From: Chitinophaga jiangningensis
Lineage (GTDB): Bacteria > Bacteroidota > Bacteroidia > Chitinophagales > Chitinophagaceae
Length of the DNA: 64,000 bases
Assembly: GCF_900142605.1 (NCBI RefSeq)
Contig: NZ_FRBL01000005.1
Location: 558,001-622,000 of the forward strand
Direction: 5' to 3'
The position numbers and the translations under genes are program-made. The notes under the pieces were generated by a model that had not been told where the DNA came from, made no database searches, and saw only the letters and a program-made list of their open reading frames with translations. Shown here in pieces: positions 36,039 to 44,692 of the stretch (the first letter of the stretch is position 1; every line of letters starts with the position of its first letter).

Positions 36039-38183
36039 TTAGAGCGCGGTAACTTCCAGTATGTTACTGGTGAGCGATGTTGCACGTGGAACCAAATTTA
36101 ATCCAACAGTCATCAGGAAATCGCCACTATACGACTGATTGAATTTTAAATTACTGTTAGTACCGGGGAAGAGGTTAATTTCCTTCACGGTATACTGCTG
36201 TTTCGGATCCAGGCCCTGTAGTTTTACATTTGAGAAAACTTCTTTTCTGCGCACGTTCATCAGGTAGTTAAAGACAATTGCTTTTTTCTTATCGTTGTCC
36301 ACATATTGGAATACGGCTCTCTCTTCTTCATACGGCGAGATAATACGATAGAGGTCCCCATACCAGATGATATCACGTATACGGTTATACGTTTTTACTG
36401 CCTGCTGGCTGAATTGCATTTCTTTCTCTGTAAAGGCATCTACTTTGATATCATAACCGAGCTTGCCCATCATAGCCACGTCTGTCCTGAATTTCAGGGA
36501 TTGCTTACCCCAGTTGGTAACATGCGCAGCCATGGTAATGGAAGGGAAGAAGTGGCTGTAGCCATATTGGATATAAATGCGTTCGAGACCATCGGTGTTA
36601 TCACTTGGCCAGAACTCCGTGAAGTATTTCATGGCGCCATAATCGGTACGTCCACCGCCACCAGAGCAGAGCATAATAGGCAGGTGTGGATATTTAGCCC
36701 TTACCTTGTCCATTACTTTATAAAAGCCACGTACATAGTCAATGAATAACTGAGATTGGTTTTCTTTCAGGTAAGGGCTGTAAGTATTCGTCATCATACG
36801 GTTACAATCCCATTTAATGTAGGCAATACCTGGATTGCCGGACAATGTTTTATCCACAATGCCATATACAAAGTCCTGCACAGCCGGATTGGTAAGGTCC
36901 AGCACCATCTGGTTACGGTAGTAATGTTCGCTGCGGTTAGGAAGGCGCAGGACCCAATCGGGATGCTGTGTGTACAGTTCACTTTTCGGGTTTACCATTT
37001 CAGGTTCCAGCCATATGCCGAATTTAACGCCTTGCTTTTCTGCGGCTTTCACGAGGTAACCCAAACCATCAGGGAGTTTGGTTTTGTTTGGTTCCCAGTC
37101 GCCCAGGCCTGCATTATCCGCATTGCGTGGGTATTTATTGGCAAACCAGCCATCGTCGAGGAGGAACATATCCACACCCAGTTTGGCCGCGCCGCCGAAT
37201 AATTCGCTGAGTTGTTGCTGGTTAAAGTCCATACCGGTGGCTTCCCAGTTATTGAGTAAAGTAAGGCGCGGGGTATGACCATCCAGGATACCATATTTCA
37301 CCGCCCAGTGATGAAGGTTGCGGCTGGCAGTACCTTTACCTGTATTAGACCAGGTAAATATGAATGCAGGTGTGGTAAATACTTCTTTAGGCTGCAGCAG
37401 GTAGTCGGAGGCATATGGGTTAATGCCCGCGTTAATGTGCAGTGCGTTGACCTGATCTATTTCAAAAGCGAAGCGGAAGTTACCCGTCCAGGCGAGGGTG
37501 CCGGCGAGCACTTCGCCGCTGTTTTCTGCGGCGGCATTGTCGAGGGAGAGGAGGAACATGGGCGACATATACATGTTAGCGCGACTACCGAGCTTACTGT
37601 CCAGTATTTTCATACCGGCGGTAAGTGGTTGTTCTTCCATTTTCACTTCGCTGGCCCAGTCGCCATGAAATTGGGTGAGATAATATTTGTCCGCGTTGAA
37701 ATGCAGCATAGCGCTGGAATAATCCGTCAGGCGCAGTGCTTTCTTTTCCTGGTGTTTAATTTCTGACCATGCCTTTACGATGTCTTCATTATAGAAGCTT
37801 TCGAAATGCAGGATAACGTCTACCGGGTATACGGGATCTTTTAAAGTGATGGTTGTTTCCGTGACGTTATCGTCCTGTTTGGTCACTTTATGGGACACGT
37901 ACCGAAGTTCCAGGGAGGGATTACCATCGTTATGAACCAGGCGGATGGCGGGTTCGAGCAAGCTTTCAAGTCCTGCTGTGATGTACGCCTCCTGTGCCGA
38001 CCGGGTAGCCGTATCAGCATTTTCGGGTTGTAATTTAGCGCCGAGGTATTGCTGGATGAGCCTTCCCTGGCTGTTGGTGGAATAGAGCAGGCTAACGTTG
38101 CGGGTGGCAATTCGTATGAGCTGTCGTTGTGCATAGCTGCTGCCGGATGTGAGTATCAGCACCAGAAAGAGTAGTTTCTTCAT
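36039..38183 (-). CDS. Alpha-galactosidase, glycoside hydrolase family 36
   Basis: 714 aa, secreted (MKKLLFLVLILTSGSSYAQ signal peptide). N-terminal beta-supersandwich (about 25-310), then a catalytic (beta/alpha)8 barrel with FLLDDGWF, the nucleophile Asp in IKWDCNR near 457 and the acid/base Asp in FWPSDNTD near 528, and a C-terminal beta domain. Cleaves terminal alpha-galactosides such as raffinose-type oligosaccharides or galactomannan side chains in the periplasm. ATG 38183 is chosen over an upstream TTG at 38198. A parS-like site lies within its last codons (36078-36093). Confidence 0.93.
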   Translation of the reverse strand: MKKLLFLVLILTSGSSYAQRQLIRIATRNVSLLYSTNSQGRLIQQYLGAKLQPENADTATRSAQEAYITAGLESLLEPAIRLVHNDGNPSLELRYVSHKVTKQDDNVTETTITLKDPVYPVDVILHFESFYNEDIVKAWSEIKHQEKKALRLTDYSSAMLHFNADKYYLTQFHGDWASEVKMEEQPLTAGMKILDSKLGSRANMYMSPMFLLSLDNAAAENSGEVLAGTLAWTGNFRFAFEIDQVNALHINAGINPYASDYLLQPKEVFTTPAFIFTWSNTGKGTASRNLHHWAVKYGILDGHTPRLTLLNNWEATGMDFNQQQLSELFGGAAKLGVDMFLLDDGWFANKYPRNADNAGLGDWEPNKTKLPDGLGYLVKAAEKQGVKFGIWLEPEMVNPKSELYTQHPDWVLRLPNRSEHYYRNQMVLDLTNPAVQDFVYGIVDKTLSGNPGIAYIKWDCNRMMTNTYSPYLKENQSQLFIDYVRGFYKVMDKVRAKYPHLPIMLCSGGGGRTDYGAMKYFTEFWPSDNTDGLERIYIQYGYSHFFPSITMAAHVTNWGKQSLKFRTDVAMMGKLGYDIKVDAFTEKEMQFSQQAVKTYNRIRDIIWYGDLYRIISPYEEERAVFQYVDNDKKKAIVFNYLMNVRRKEVFSNVKLQGLDPKQQYTVKEINLFPGTNSNLKFNQSYSGDFLMTVGLNLVPRATSLTSNILEVTAL
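36078..36093. other. parS-like centromere site 4, inside the GH36 gene
   Basis: TGTTGCACGTGGAACC agrees with TGTTNCACGTGNAACA in all fixed positions but the last. It sits in the 3' coding end of the alpha-galactosidase gene, 6.2 kb from site 3. Confidence 0.6.
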
Positions 38184-38380
38184 GCGTATTTTTTTCAAAC
38201 GGGAGAATTATAAGCGTACAAAATACAAATAAAAAAATAGGGAAGGCGGACATTATCTATCGGGAAAAAAATTACTGTCTGGAGAAATAAAGTAGAGTTT
38301 GTTAACAACCAATAAACAAATCGCTTTTGTAGAAGCTGTTAATTGCAAAAATGATAACCCTTAAAATAACTTAGAAAGCC

Positions 38381-38902
38381 ATGTTTGTTGCCCGGCAGAA
38401 GCTATTTGTGTTGGTAAGTTTACCACATAGCGGTATATACGACACCGCACACAGGATATTTCAGCGTTCAAGTTTTTTCCCTTTTAAGGGACCAATCCGG
38501 TGCGCCGGGTTTGGGGAGGCATTGTTTGCGGTGTTAAATGTGCATAATTACCGGTTATCCACAAGAGAATACCTTAGGGAGTTAAGGCGTTTCTTACGCC
38601 GTCATGGGGGCAAGGAGGTCCACCTGGTATTAAACCTGGTATTGTATACGGAAGGAACGCATGCCATGGGAGAGGTGATCAGGGAGTTAAACCGGACGAG
38701 TCTGGATATACATTACCTGGTACTGCAGAGTAATTATATAAACAGGCAGGTGATGTCCTCTGAGCTGCTGGCTGTATTAAAAGGCTGGATAAAGCAGGGG
38801 ACGGTGCATGTGAATGATACGCTGGTAATGGGGTCGCAGATTCGGCTGGATCAACGTGCGGAAGAACTGTGTGCCGTGATACGGCAGGTAGTGGCTTCGT
38901 AG
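38381..38902 (+). CDS. Uncharacterised 173-aa protein
   Basis: No signal peptide or membrane helix. The sequence alternates strands and helices. A basic segment (REYLRELRRFLRRHGGKEVHLVLNLVLY, residues about 66-93) is followed by a helical C-terminal half with several Leu/Val-rich strands. I do not recognise the family. It diverges from the GH36 gene with about 200 nt of AT-rich sequence between the starts, which would hold both promoters. No partner gene lies downstream, only the 82-bp repeats. Confidence 0.55.
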   Translation: MFVARQKLFVLVSLPHSGIYDTAHRIFQRSSFFPFKGPIRCAGFGEALFAVLNVHNYRLSTREYLRELRRFLRRHGGKEVHLVLNLVLYTEGTHAMGEVIRELNRTSLDIHYLVLQSNYINRQVMSSELLAVLKGWIKQGTVHVNDTLVMGSQIRLDQRAEELCAVIRQVVAS

Positions 38903-39044
38903 ATACGGTATAGTGAGTCGCTTTGCAAAAACGCAATAAGAGCGGCTTAAATGGAGTGTTTTACTTTCTGGGTATAACCCGAGAGGTGGGAAGGTATTGG
39001 CGTATTTTAAGGCTTGCAGAACGGTTTACAGGAGTTCTGTGAGT

Positions 39045-39570
39045 GTGTGATAACCGGCGGCATTGGTATGGCTCCGGATGGGGTGGTATTGGGTTATTTG
39101 CCAGGGAGTTTTTGGATTTTAGAGAGATATGACTGCCTCGGAATCAGCGCATGATCCGGATGGGATGGTATTGGGTATTAGCCAGGGAGTTTTTAGGTTT
39201 TAGAGAGATATGACTGCCCCGGAATTAGCGCATGCTCCGGATGGGATGGTATTGGGTTATTAGCCAGGGTGTTTTTAGGTTTTTATAGAGATTTGAATGT
39301 CTCGGAATCAGCGAGTGCTCCGGATGGGCAGTATTGGGTCATATGCAAGGGAGTCTTTGTTTTTTATAGAGATATGACTGCCGCGGAATCAGCGAATGCT
39401 CCGGATGGGCAGTATTGGGTCATTAGTAAGGTGAGTTTTTTGGTTTTTATAGAGATGTGAATGCCACGAATCAGCGCATGCTCCGGATGGGCGGTACTTG
39501 GTTATTAGCAAGAGAGTTTTTAGGTTTTATAGAGAAATGAATGCCCCGGAATCAGTGTATTAACCGGATC
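39045..39570. repeat. 82-bp tandem repeat array, six to seven copies
   Basis: The landmark TCCGGATGGG recurs at 39073, 39155, 39236, 39319, 39400 and 39482, with a degraded copy near 39563; intervals are 81-83 nt. Each unit also contains GGTATTGGGT or similar, a T-rich part and GCCNCGGAATCAGCG. No unique spacers, so it is not a CRISPR. In one frame (39269-39460, plus) two units read as a 27-residue repeat with FYRD and APDGQYWVI, but indels break the frame between units. The flanks 38903-39044 hold nothing else. Confidence 0.85.
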
Positions 39571-39572
39571 TT

Positions 39573-39722
39573 TTATTTTGGGGCAGCTAAATTTTGGACC
39601 ATTACATCCTGGATAACGTCCAATGCATCATTGGCGGAGCCCAGGATATTGTATGCGAAAGGAAATAGTTTTTTCTGATAGTATTCAATAAATCCATGCT
39701 GAAAGATTGATCTGTTTTTCAA
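39573..39722 (-). pseudogene. Truncated ECF sigma factor (N-terminal fragment)
   Basis: The frame encodes about 49 residues that look like sigma-70 region 2: FIEYYQKKLFPFAYNILGS followed by ANDALDVIQDVMVQNL. The match ends abruptly in AAPK and a stop codon, right where the 82-bp repeat array begins. A TTG at 39720-39722 could be the original start. The rest of region 2, region 4 and the DNA-recognition helix are missing, so it cannot act as a sigma factor. The open frame continues upstream to 40238, but that part is only the antisense of the membrane-protein gene. Confidence 0.6.
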
Positions 39723-39876
39723 ACTTGTACGCTGAAATGCGAAAGGGTTTTTAAAGTGCAAATGTTGGGGGTTTCTTCCTTTACACAATGGCGTAAAATG
39801 GTAATACAATGTCGCCATATGGTAACAATGCCGCCTATAGTCTGCTTTAGCTTTGTGGAAACAAAAACCTAAAGCT

Positions 39877-40245
39877 ATGACACTTAAAAATGTATTATTA
39901 ATCAATGGGATCAGTTCAGGTATCACAGGTTGCTTATTAGTGGCAATGCCGGCCTTTTTTGCCAATCTGTTTGCTGTCAGCAACACTACACCTTTTAGTG
40001 AAGTAGGGATTTTCCTGGTATTGTTTGCGCTGTTTGTACTCATTGCAGCCTTCAGAAATCCTGTACAAAAAAGCTGGGCCAGGTTGATTACCGGTTTGGA
40101 TATCACTTGGGTAATTGCTAGTGTGGTACTTGTAGCGATTGTTTTTTCTTCCATCAGCGTTATCGGCTCAGTTTTAATTGTTGGGGTGGCTGCCTGGGTT
40201 GGGCTGATGGCTTTTTTACAGGGCAAAACACTGCGCAACGCCTGA
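39877..40245 (+). CDS. Small four-helix membrane protein
   Basis: 122 aa with four hydrophobic segments (about 5-27, 42-60, 72-95 and 98-117), short loops and no large soluble part. The layout resembles small DoxX/DUF-type inner-membrane proteins, but I cannot name the family. ATG 39877 (MTLKNVLLINGISSG) fits the first helix better than an upstream in-frame ATG at 39853. TAGCTTTG at 39848-39855, an exact TAnnTTTG match, may be its -7 element. Confidence 0.75.
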   Translation: MTLKNVLLINGISSGITGCLLVAMPAFFANLFAVSNTTPFSEVGIFLVLFALFVLIAAFRNPVQKSWARLITGLDITWVIASVVLVAIVFSSISVIGSVLIVGVAAWVGLMAFLQGKTLRNA

Positions 40246-40377
40246 TGTAGGCTGAGATATATGAAGAAGTGGGATGATAATCGTTAGCTTATTCAGTTTG
40301 GCTTTACAGAAAGCATCACTTTGAGGAGCTGTATAATTGAAGGAGTGAAAGTAGTAGTTAGTAGGTACTGGTATAAA

Positions 40378-40409
40378 ACACAAAAGCCTCACATTGCTGT
40401 GAGGCTTTT
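40378..40409 (-). terminator. Terminator after tRNA-Phe
   Basis: Perfect 12-bp stem (40382-40393 with 40398-40409) with loop TTGC; on the minus strand it is followed by GTGTTTTAT, the stem itself ending in TTTT. Confidence 0.8.
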
Positions 40410-40414
40410 TCGAG

Positions 40415-40487
40415 TGGTGTGAGGCGGGATCGAACCGCCGACACAAGGATTTTCAGTCCTTTGCTCTACCGACTGAGCTACCGCACC
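40415..40487 (-). tRNA. tRNA-Phe (anticodon GAA)
   Basis: 73 nt cloverleaf read on the minus strand. Acceptor GGTGCGG pairs with TCACACC (one C-A mismatch and one G-T pair). The D-arm GCTCAGTCGGTAGAGC is canonical. Anticodon stem AAGGA/TCCTT encloses loop CTGAAAA with anticodon GAA. T-arm GGCGG-TTCGATC-CCGCC. Discriminator is A; CCA is not encoded. Confidence 0.95.
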
Positions 40488-40569
40488 ATCTTTTTTGTGT
40501 GTCCATCTCGTGTGATGGGATTGCAAAAGTACATTAAAAATTGATTCTGCAAAATTTTTTTTCAAACTT

Positions 40570-41337
40570 TTATAAAAAAACTTTTTCGTCGAGGATGGCA
40601 GACCATAACTGATGCCTCCAAACCAGCGACTGTTGGGCATATTGAGCTGCTTCGTTCCATTTCCCTTCGTCGGTGCCGCAGAGTTCCTGCACCATCTGCA
40701 TCGCTAATTGACTGTGATGATCACCATCCACTTCAATATGTCTTTCCAGATAATAAATGAAAGTGGACAGCTTGCCTGGGAACTTTTTATCCAGATCTTT
40801 TACAAGCGCATAGAACATGTCGGGAATGAGATCCTCCCGGCCAAAAGTGAATACGGCAGCCATCACATGCGCTTTGCCGGACGCAATTACGTCAAATGTA
40901 AAATTCAGGAATCCTTTTACACCTTCCGGTAAATCTGCGGCAGCAATGCTGTCTTTAATGCCTGTACCGGACATGGCCGCCTGAATCAGGGCCTGTACCG
41001 CAGTGGTATCGGCACCAGCCTGCTGCATGGCTTTTTCGTACAGTTCGAAGTGGCTGCAACGATTACCGTCCATATCCACATCGCTTTCTTCTCCGGTAAC
41101 GATTTCATTGATCAGGTAACGGGTGGCAGCGCTGCCTTTCGGTACCCAAGGTACATCCACGCAGGTGAGTTGCTGTTGCAGTCCTTTCAGGAGCGACATA
41201 AAATCCCATACTGCAAATACGTGGTATTGCATGAAGGTGCGAACGTCATCCAACGTCTGCAATTGTGCATAAAGGGGGTGTGCAACAACCTGCGCGCGTG
41301 CAGGAGCAATAGTTTCCTGAATCTTGTGTATGCTCAT
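40570..41337 (-). CDS. DUF3050 family protein, heme-oxygenase-like fold
   Basis: 255 aa, helical, cytoplasmic. Matches DUF3050: HPLYAQLQTLDDVRTFMQYHVFAVWDFMSLLK at the N-terminus, then ATRYLINEIVTGEESDVD, and the histidine pair in YLERHIEVDGDHHSQLAM near 205-220. His and Glu residues suit a diiron or heme-oxygenase-like helical bundle. Function is not established. It lies 18 nt downstream of recQ on the same strand and may be co-transcribed with it. Confidence 0.85.
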   Translation of the reverse strand: MSIHKIQETIAPARAQVVAHPLYAQLQTLDDVRTFMQYHVFAVWDFMSLLKGLQQQLTCVDVPWVPKGSAATRYLINEIVTGEESDVDMDGNRCSHFELYEKAMQQAGADTTAVQALIQAAMSGTGIKDSIAAADLPEGVKGFLNFTFDVIASGKAHVMAAVFTFGREDLIPDMFYALVKDLDKKFPGKLSTFIYYLERHIEVDGDHHSQLAMQMVQELCGTDEGKWNEAAQYAQQSLVWRHQLWSAILDEKVFL

Positions 41338-41355
41338 AAGAAGGTTTCGGTTTGC

Positions 41356-43554
41356 TTAGTTTCCGTACTCTACCAGGAATTTAATACGCATCAGTTTCAG
41401 CTGTTCCAGGGTGTAATCGTTTTCAATCAGTTCCTCGCGGGCGAGAGCCAGGCTGGATGTTTCACAACCTTTAAAATATTCCATGATTTCGTCCTGTGCA
41501 TAGTCGTCCAGCTCTTCGTCCAGGCAATAATCCACATTCAGTTTGGTACCGCTGGCTACGATGGTTTCCATTTCGTCCAGCAGTTTGGGAATAGTCAGCT
41601 CTTTGTTTTTAGCGATGGTTTCCAGCGGGATTTTTTTATCGATGTTCTGAATGATAAATACTTTCAGACCGCTTTTGTTAACCACGCTTTTCATCACGAA
41701 ATCATCCGGTTTGGTGATATCGTTTTCTTCTACGTATTTGGCTATAACGTCCACGAATTTCTTACCGTAGCGCATTGCTTTCCCTTTGCTCACGCCCTGG
41801 ATTTTTTCAAGTTCCTGAACGGTGGTAGGGTATTGGGTAGCCATGTCTTCCAGGGAGGTTTCCAGGAAAATTACGAATGGCGGGAGATTTCTTTCTTTAG
41901 ATACTTTTTTGCGAAGCTCTTTCAGCAGTTCAAACAGTACAGGATCAGCAGAAGCCTGTTGTGCAGTAGCTTCGTCCTCATCTTCGCTGTGCTCTTCGTC
42001 GAACTGATGGTTAAGCGCCACCATGATGGAATATGGCTTCTTCAGGAACTTCGTACCTTTTTCTGTTACTTTCAACAGACCATACTCTTCAATATCTTTC
42101 TCGATCAGGCCTTCCAGCATCATCTGACGCAGGAGGGAATTCCAGAAGTGAGCATCAAACTCTTTTCCTTCTCCGAAGATTTCCAGTTGATCGTGGCGAT
42201 AGGTGGCAATCTGAGGGCTTGTTTTGCCCGTGATAATGTTTACCACATATTCGGAGCCAAAGCGTTCTTCCAGCGCCTGAATCGCCTTTAAAGCGATAAC
42301 TACGCGGTTTTTAACTTCAATCTTCTCCTTAGGATTACGGCAGTTATCGCACTGACCGCAATTTTCGGTTTCATATTTTTCCCCGAAGTAGTGGAGAATC
42401 ACCTTACGGCGGCAAACGGCGCTTTCAGCGTAGGCAACGGTTTCGTTGATCAGCTGTGCACCCATTTCGCGCTCGCTCAGCGGTTTATCACGCATGAGAT
42501 GCTCCAGTTTCTGCACATCCTGGTGGGAATAGAAACAGATACAGTTGCCCTCGAGGCCATCACGGCCGGCGCGCCCTGTTTCCTGGTAATAGTTTTCCAG
42601 GCTCTTAGGGATATTGTAGTGAATAACAAAACGAACATCGGGTTTATCAATGCCCATCCCGAAAGCGATGGTGGCTACGATAACTTCCACATCCTCATGC
42701 AGGAACATATCCTGACGCTGTGCCCTGGTAGCCGGGTCCAGGCCGGCATGATAAGCTACTGCCTTGATATTGTTGGCTACCAGCATGTCTGCCAGTTCCT
42801 CCGTGGTTTTGCGGTTCAGGGTGTAGATGATGCCGCTTTTGCCTTTATGCTGGTGGATGTATTTTACAATTTCCTTGATGGTAACATCTTTCTTCCGTTT
42901 CTGCCGGATCTCATAGTAAAGGTTAGGGCGGTTAAAGGAAGATATAAAGATGTTCGGTGTATTAAGGCCGAGGTTTTTGACAATATCGCTCTGCACCTTC
43001 GGTGTAGCCGTGGCGGTCAGCGCAATGATTGGCAGGTTATCGGATATTTGTTCAATCATTTCCTTCAGGCGGCGGTATTCCGGTCTGAAGTCGTGCCCCC
43101 ATTCAGAAATACAGTGCGCCTCATCCACCGCAATGAATGAGATTTCCAGATCCCTGAAAAAGTCCAGATTTTCCTGTTTGGTAAGTGTTTCCGGTGCCAC
43201 ATACAGCATTTTTGTTTTGCCGGAGAGCAGGTCCGTCCGTACTTTCTTGATTTGCGCCTTGGAAAGGGTTGAGTTGAGAAAATGCGCCACGTTATCCTTA
43301 CTGCTGTAACCACGAACCAGGTCTACCTGGTTTTTCATTAAAGCTATAAGGGGAGAAACAATGAGTGCGCAGCCGGGACTCATCAGAGCCGGCAACTGGT
43401 AACATAACGACTTACCTCCACCGGTTGGCATGATCACAAATGTATCTTTGCCAGACAGGATGCTTTTTATTATGATTTCCTGATTTCCTTTAAAGGAATC
43501 GAACCCGAAATGTTCGCGTAATGCATCCATCAAACTTTCCTTAACAACAGCCAT
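41356..43554 (-). CDS. recQ: ATP-dependent DNA helicase RecQ
   Basis: 732 aa, 3'-5' superfamily 2 helicase for recombination and fork repair. Walker A is TGGGKS at 44-49, and the DEAH box is in AVDEAHCISEWGHDFRPEY near 140. The helicase C-terminal part has FGMGIDKPDVRFVIH and the arginine finger in QETGRAGRDG. A zinc site (CRRKVILHYFGE, then CGQCDNC) leads into the RQC domain, and an HRDC domain lies at about 530-610. The additional acidic C-terminal region (to 732) is longer than in E. coli RecQ and typical of Bacteroidota. Confidence 0.96.
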   Translation of the reverse strand: MAVVKESLMDALREHFGFDSFKGNQEIIIKSILSGKDTFVIMPTGGGKSLCYQLPALMSPGCALIVSPLIALMKNQVDLVRGYSSKDNVAHFLNSTLSKAQIKKVRTDLLSGKTKMLYVAPETLTKQENLDFFRDLEISFIAVDEAHCISEWGHDFRPEYRRLKEMIEQISDNLPIIALTATATPKVQSDIVKNLGLNTPNIFISSFNRPNLYYEIRQKRKKDVTIKEIVKYIHQHKGKSGIIYTLNRKTTEELADMLVANNIKAVAYHAGLDPATRAQRQDMFLHEDVEVIVATIAFGMGIDKPDVRFVIHYNIPKSLENYYQETGRAGRDGLEGNCICFYSHQDVQKLEHLMRDKPLSEREMGAQLINETVAYAESAVCRRKVILHYFGEKYETENCGQCDNCRNPKEKIEVKNRVVIALKAIQALEERFGSEYVVNIITGKTSPQIATYRHDQLEIFGEGKEFDAHFWNSLLRQMMLEGLIEKDIEEYGLLKVTEKGTKFLKKPYSIMVALNHQFDEEHSEDEDEATAQQASADPVLFELLKELRKKVSKERNLPPFVIFLETSLEDMATQYPTTVQELEKIQGVSKGKAMRYGKKFVDVIAKYVEENDITKPDDFVMKSVVNKSGLKVFIIQNIDKKIPLETIAKNKELTIPKLLDEMETIVASGTKLNVDYCLDEELDDYAQDEIMEYFKGCETSSLALAREELIENDYTLEQLKLMRIKFLVEYGN

Positions 43555-43699
43555 TGCATTTCATTTTATACGGTAAACTCTAAAGAACTAACAAATGACA
43601 AATTTAGTTTATATGTTTTTTAGGGGACACGAAGTTACTTAAAAAAGTGCGGACGGGCAATATTAAATAACTAGAGTTCCCTTGCTGGGTAAAAAATGA

Positions 43700-43707
43700 T
43701 AAATTTG
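43700..43707 (+). promoter_or_regulatory. Possible -7 promoter element for kdsD operon
   Basis: TAAATTTG matches TAnnTTTG, ending 9 nt before the kdsD ATG. A TTG lies 15 nt upstream, shorter than the usual spacing. Confidence 0.3.
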
Positions 43708-43716
43708 TAAATCGTC

Positions 43717-44691
43717 ATGAAAAGGAATTTAACTATAGATATAGGTCAGGTTGCCAAACGCACAATAGCAGTGGAAGCATCAGCTATCAATGATTTGCAG
43801 CAGTTTATAGATGCAGATTTTGAAAAGGTGGTGGAATTGATCGCTACCTGCGCCGGTCGCCTCGTAGTTACAGGCATCGGAAAAAGTGCAATTATTGGCC
43901 AGAAAATAGTTGCAACCCTCAATTCAACCGGTACCCCGGCGCTGTTTATGCACGCCGCCGATGCCATACATGGAGACCTTGGCATGATCCGCCAGGATGA
44001 TATTGTGCTCTGTATCTCCAAAAGTGGGACTTCTGCCGAAATAAAAGTATTGGTGCCACTGGTCAAAAACTTCGGTAATACCCTGGTGGCCATGGTGGGC
44101 AACACAGCTTCTTTTCTTGCCACAGAGGCTGATTACGTGTTAAATACCACTGTTACACAGGAAGCCTGCCCCAATAACCTGGCACCTACCACCAGCACCA
44201 CCGCACAGCTGGTTATGGGAGATGCCCTGGCAGTTTGCCTGATTGAATGGCACGGTTTTACCGCTGCTGATTTTGCTAAGTTCCACCCGGGCGGTGCATT
44301 AGGAAAAAAACTATATCTCAAAGTGCAGGACCTCTGCAAGCTGCATGAAGCACCTAAGGTGCTGCTGACCAGCTCATTACGAGATGTTATAGTAGAAATT
44401 TCTTCCAAAATGCTGGGCGTCACTGCCGTGCTGGACAACCAGGGAAAGCTCTGCGGTATCATCACCGATGGGGATTTAAGGAGAATGCTGGAGAAAAATG
44501 TACACACGGAAACAGTTACCGCACAGGATATTATGTCCAGCAATCCTAAAACCATTCAACAGGATGAGCTGGCTATAAATGCCCTGGAGATGATGCGCAA
44601 AAATGATATCACGCAGCTGCTGGCCATGGACGGCGACAGGTACAGTGGTATCATACATTTACATGATTTAATCAGAGAAGGAATTATATAA
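43717..44691 (+). CDS. kdsD: Arabinose-5-phosphate isomerase (KdsD/KpsF/GutQ family)
   Basis: 324 aa. Interconverts ribulose 5-phosphate and arabinose 5-phosphate, the first step to Kdo for lipopolysaccharide. The SIS sugar-isomerase domain (about 35-185) contains VVTGIGKSAIIGQKI and CISKSGTSAEI. Two CBS domains (about 205-265 and 275-324) follow. It precedes manC by one base between stop and start, pointing to a shared transcript for surface-polysaccharide precursors. Confidence 0.92.
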   Translation: MKRNLTIDIGQVAKRTIAVEASAINDLQQFIDADFEKVVELIATCAGRLVVTGIGKSAIIGQKIVATLNSTGTPALFMHAADAIHGDLGMIRQDDIVLCISKSGTSAEIKVLVPLVKNFGNTLVAMVGNTASFLATEADYVLNTTVTQEACPNNLAPTTSTTAQLVMGDALAVCLIEWHGFTAADFAKFHPGGALGKKLYLKVQDLCKLHEAPKVLLTSSLRDVIVEISSKMLGVTAVLDNQGKLCGIITDGDLRRMLEKNVHTETVTAQDIMSSNPKTIQQDELAINALEMMRKNDITQLLAMDGDRYSGIIHLHDLIREGII

Positions 44692-44692
44692 A

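Noticed and set aside
36850..36858. Exact DnaA box TTATCCACA inside the GH36 gene
   Set aside because: Isolated in coding DNA, as are those at 38555-38563 and 53614-53622. Without clustering or AT-rich surroundings they are taken as background.
39269..39460. 63-codon open frame inside the 82-bp repeats
   Set aside because: Covers only two of about six units; indels destroy the frame in the others.
39045..39570. Possible CRISPR array
   Set aside because: Units are degenerate over their whole 82 nt, with no constant short repeats separated by unique spacers and no cas genes in the window. The same applies to the 69-bp repeats.
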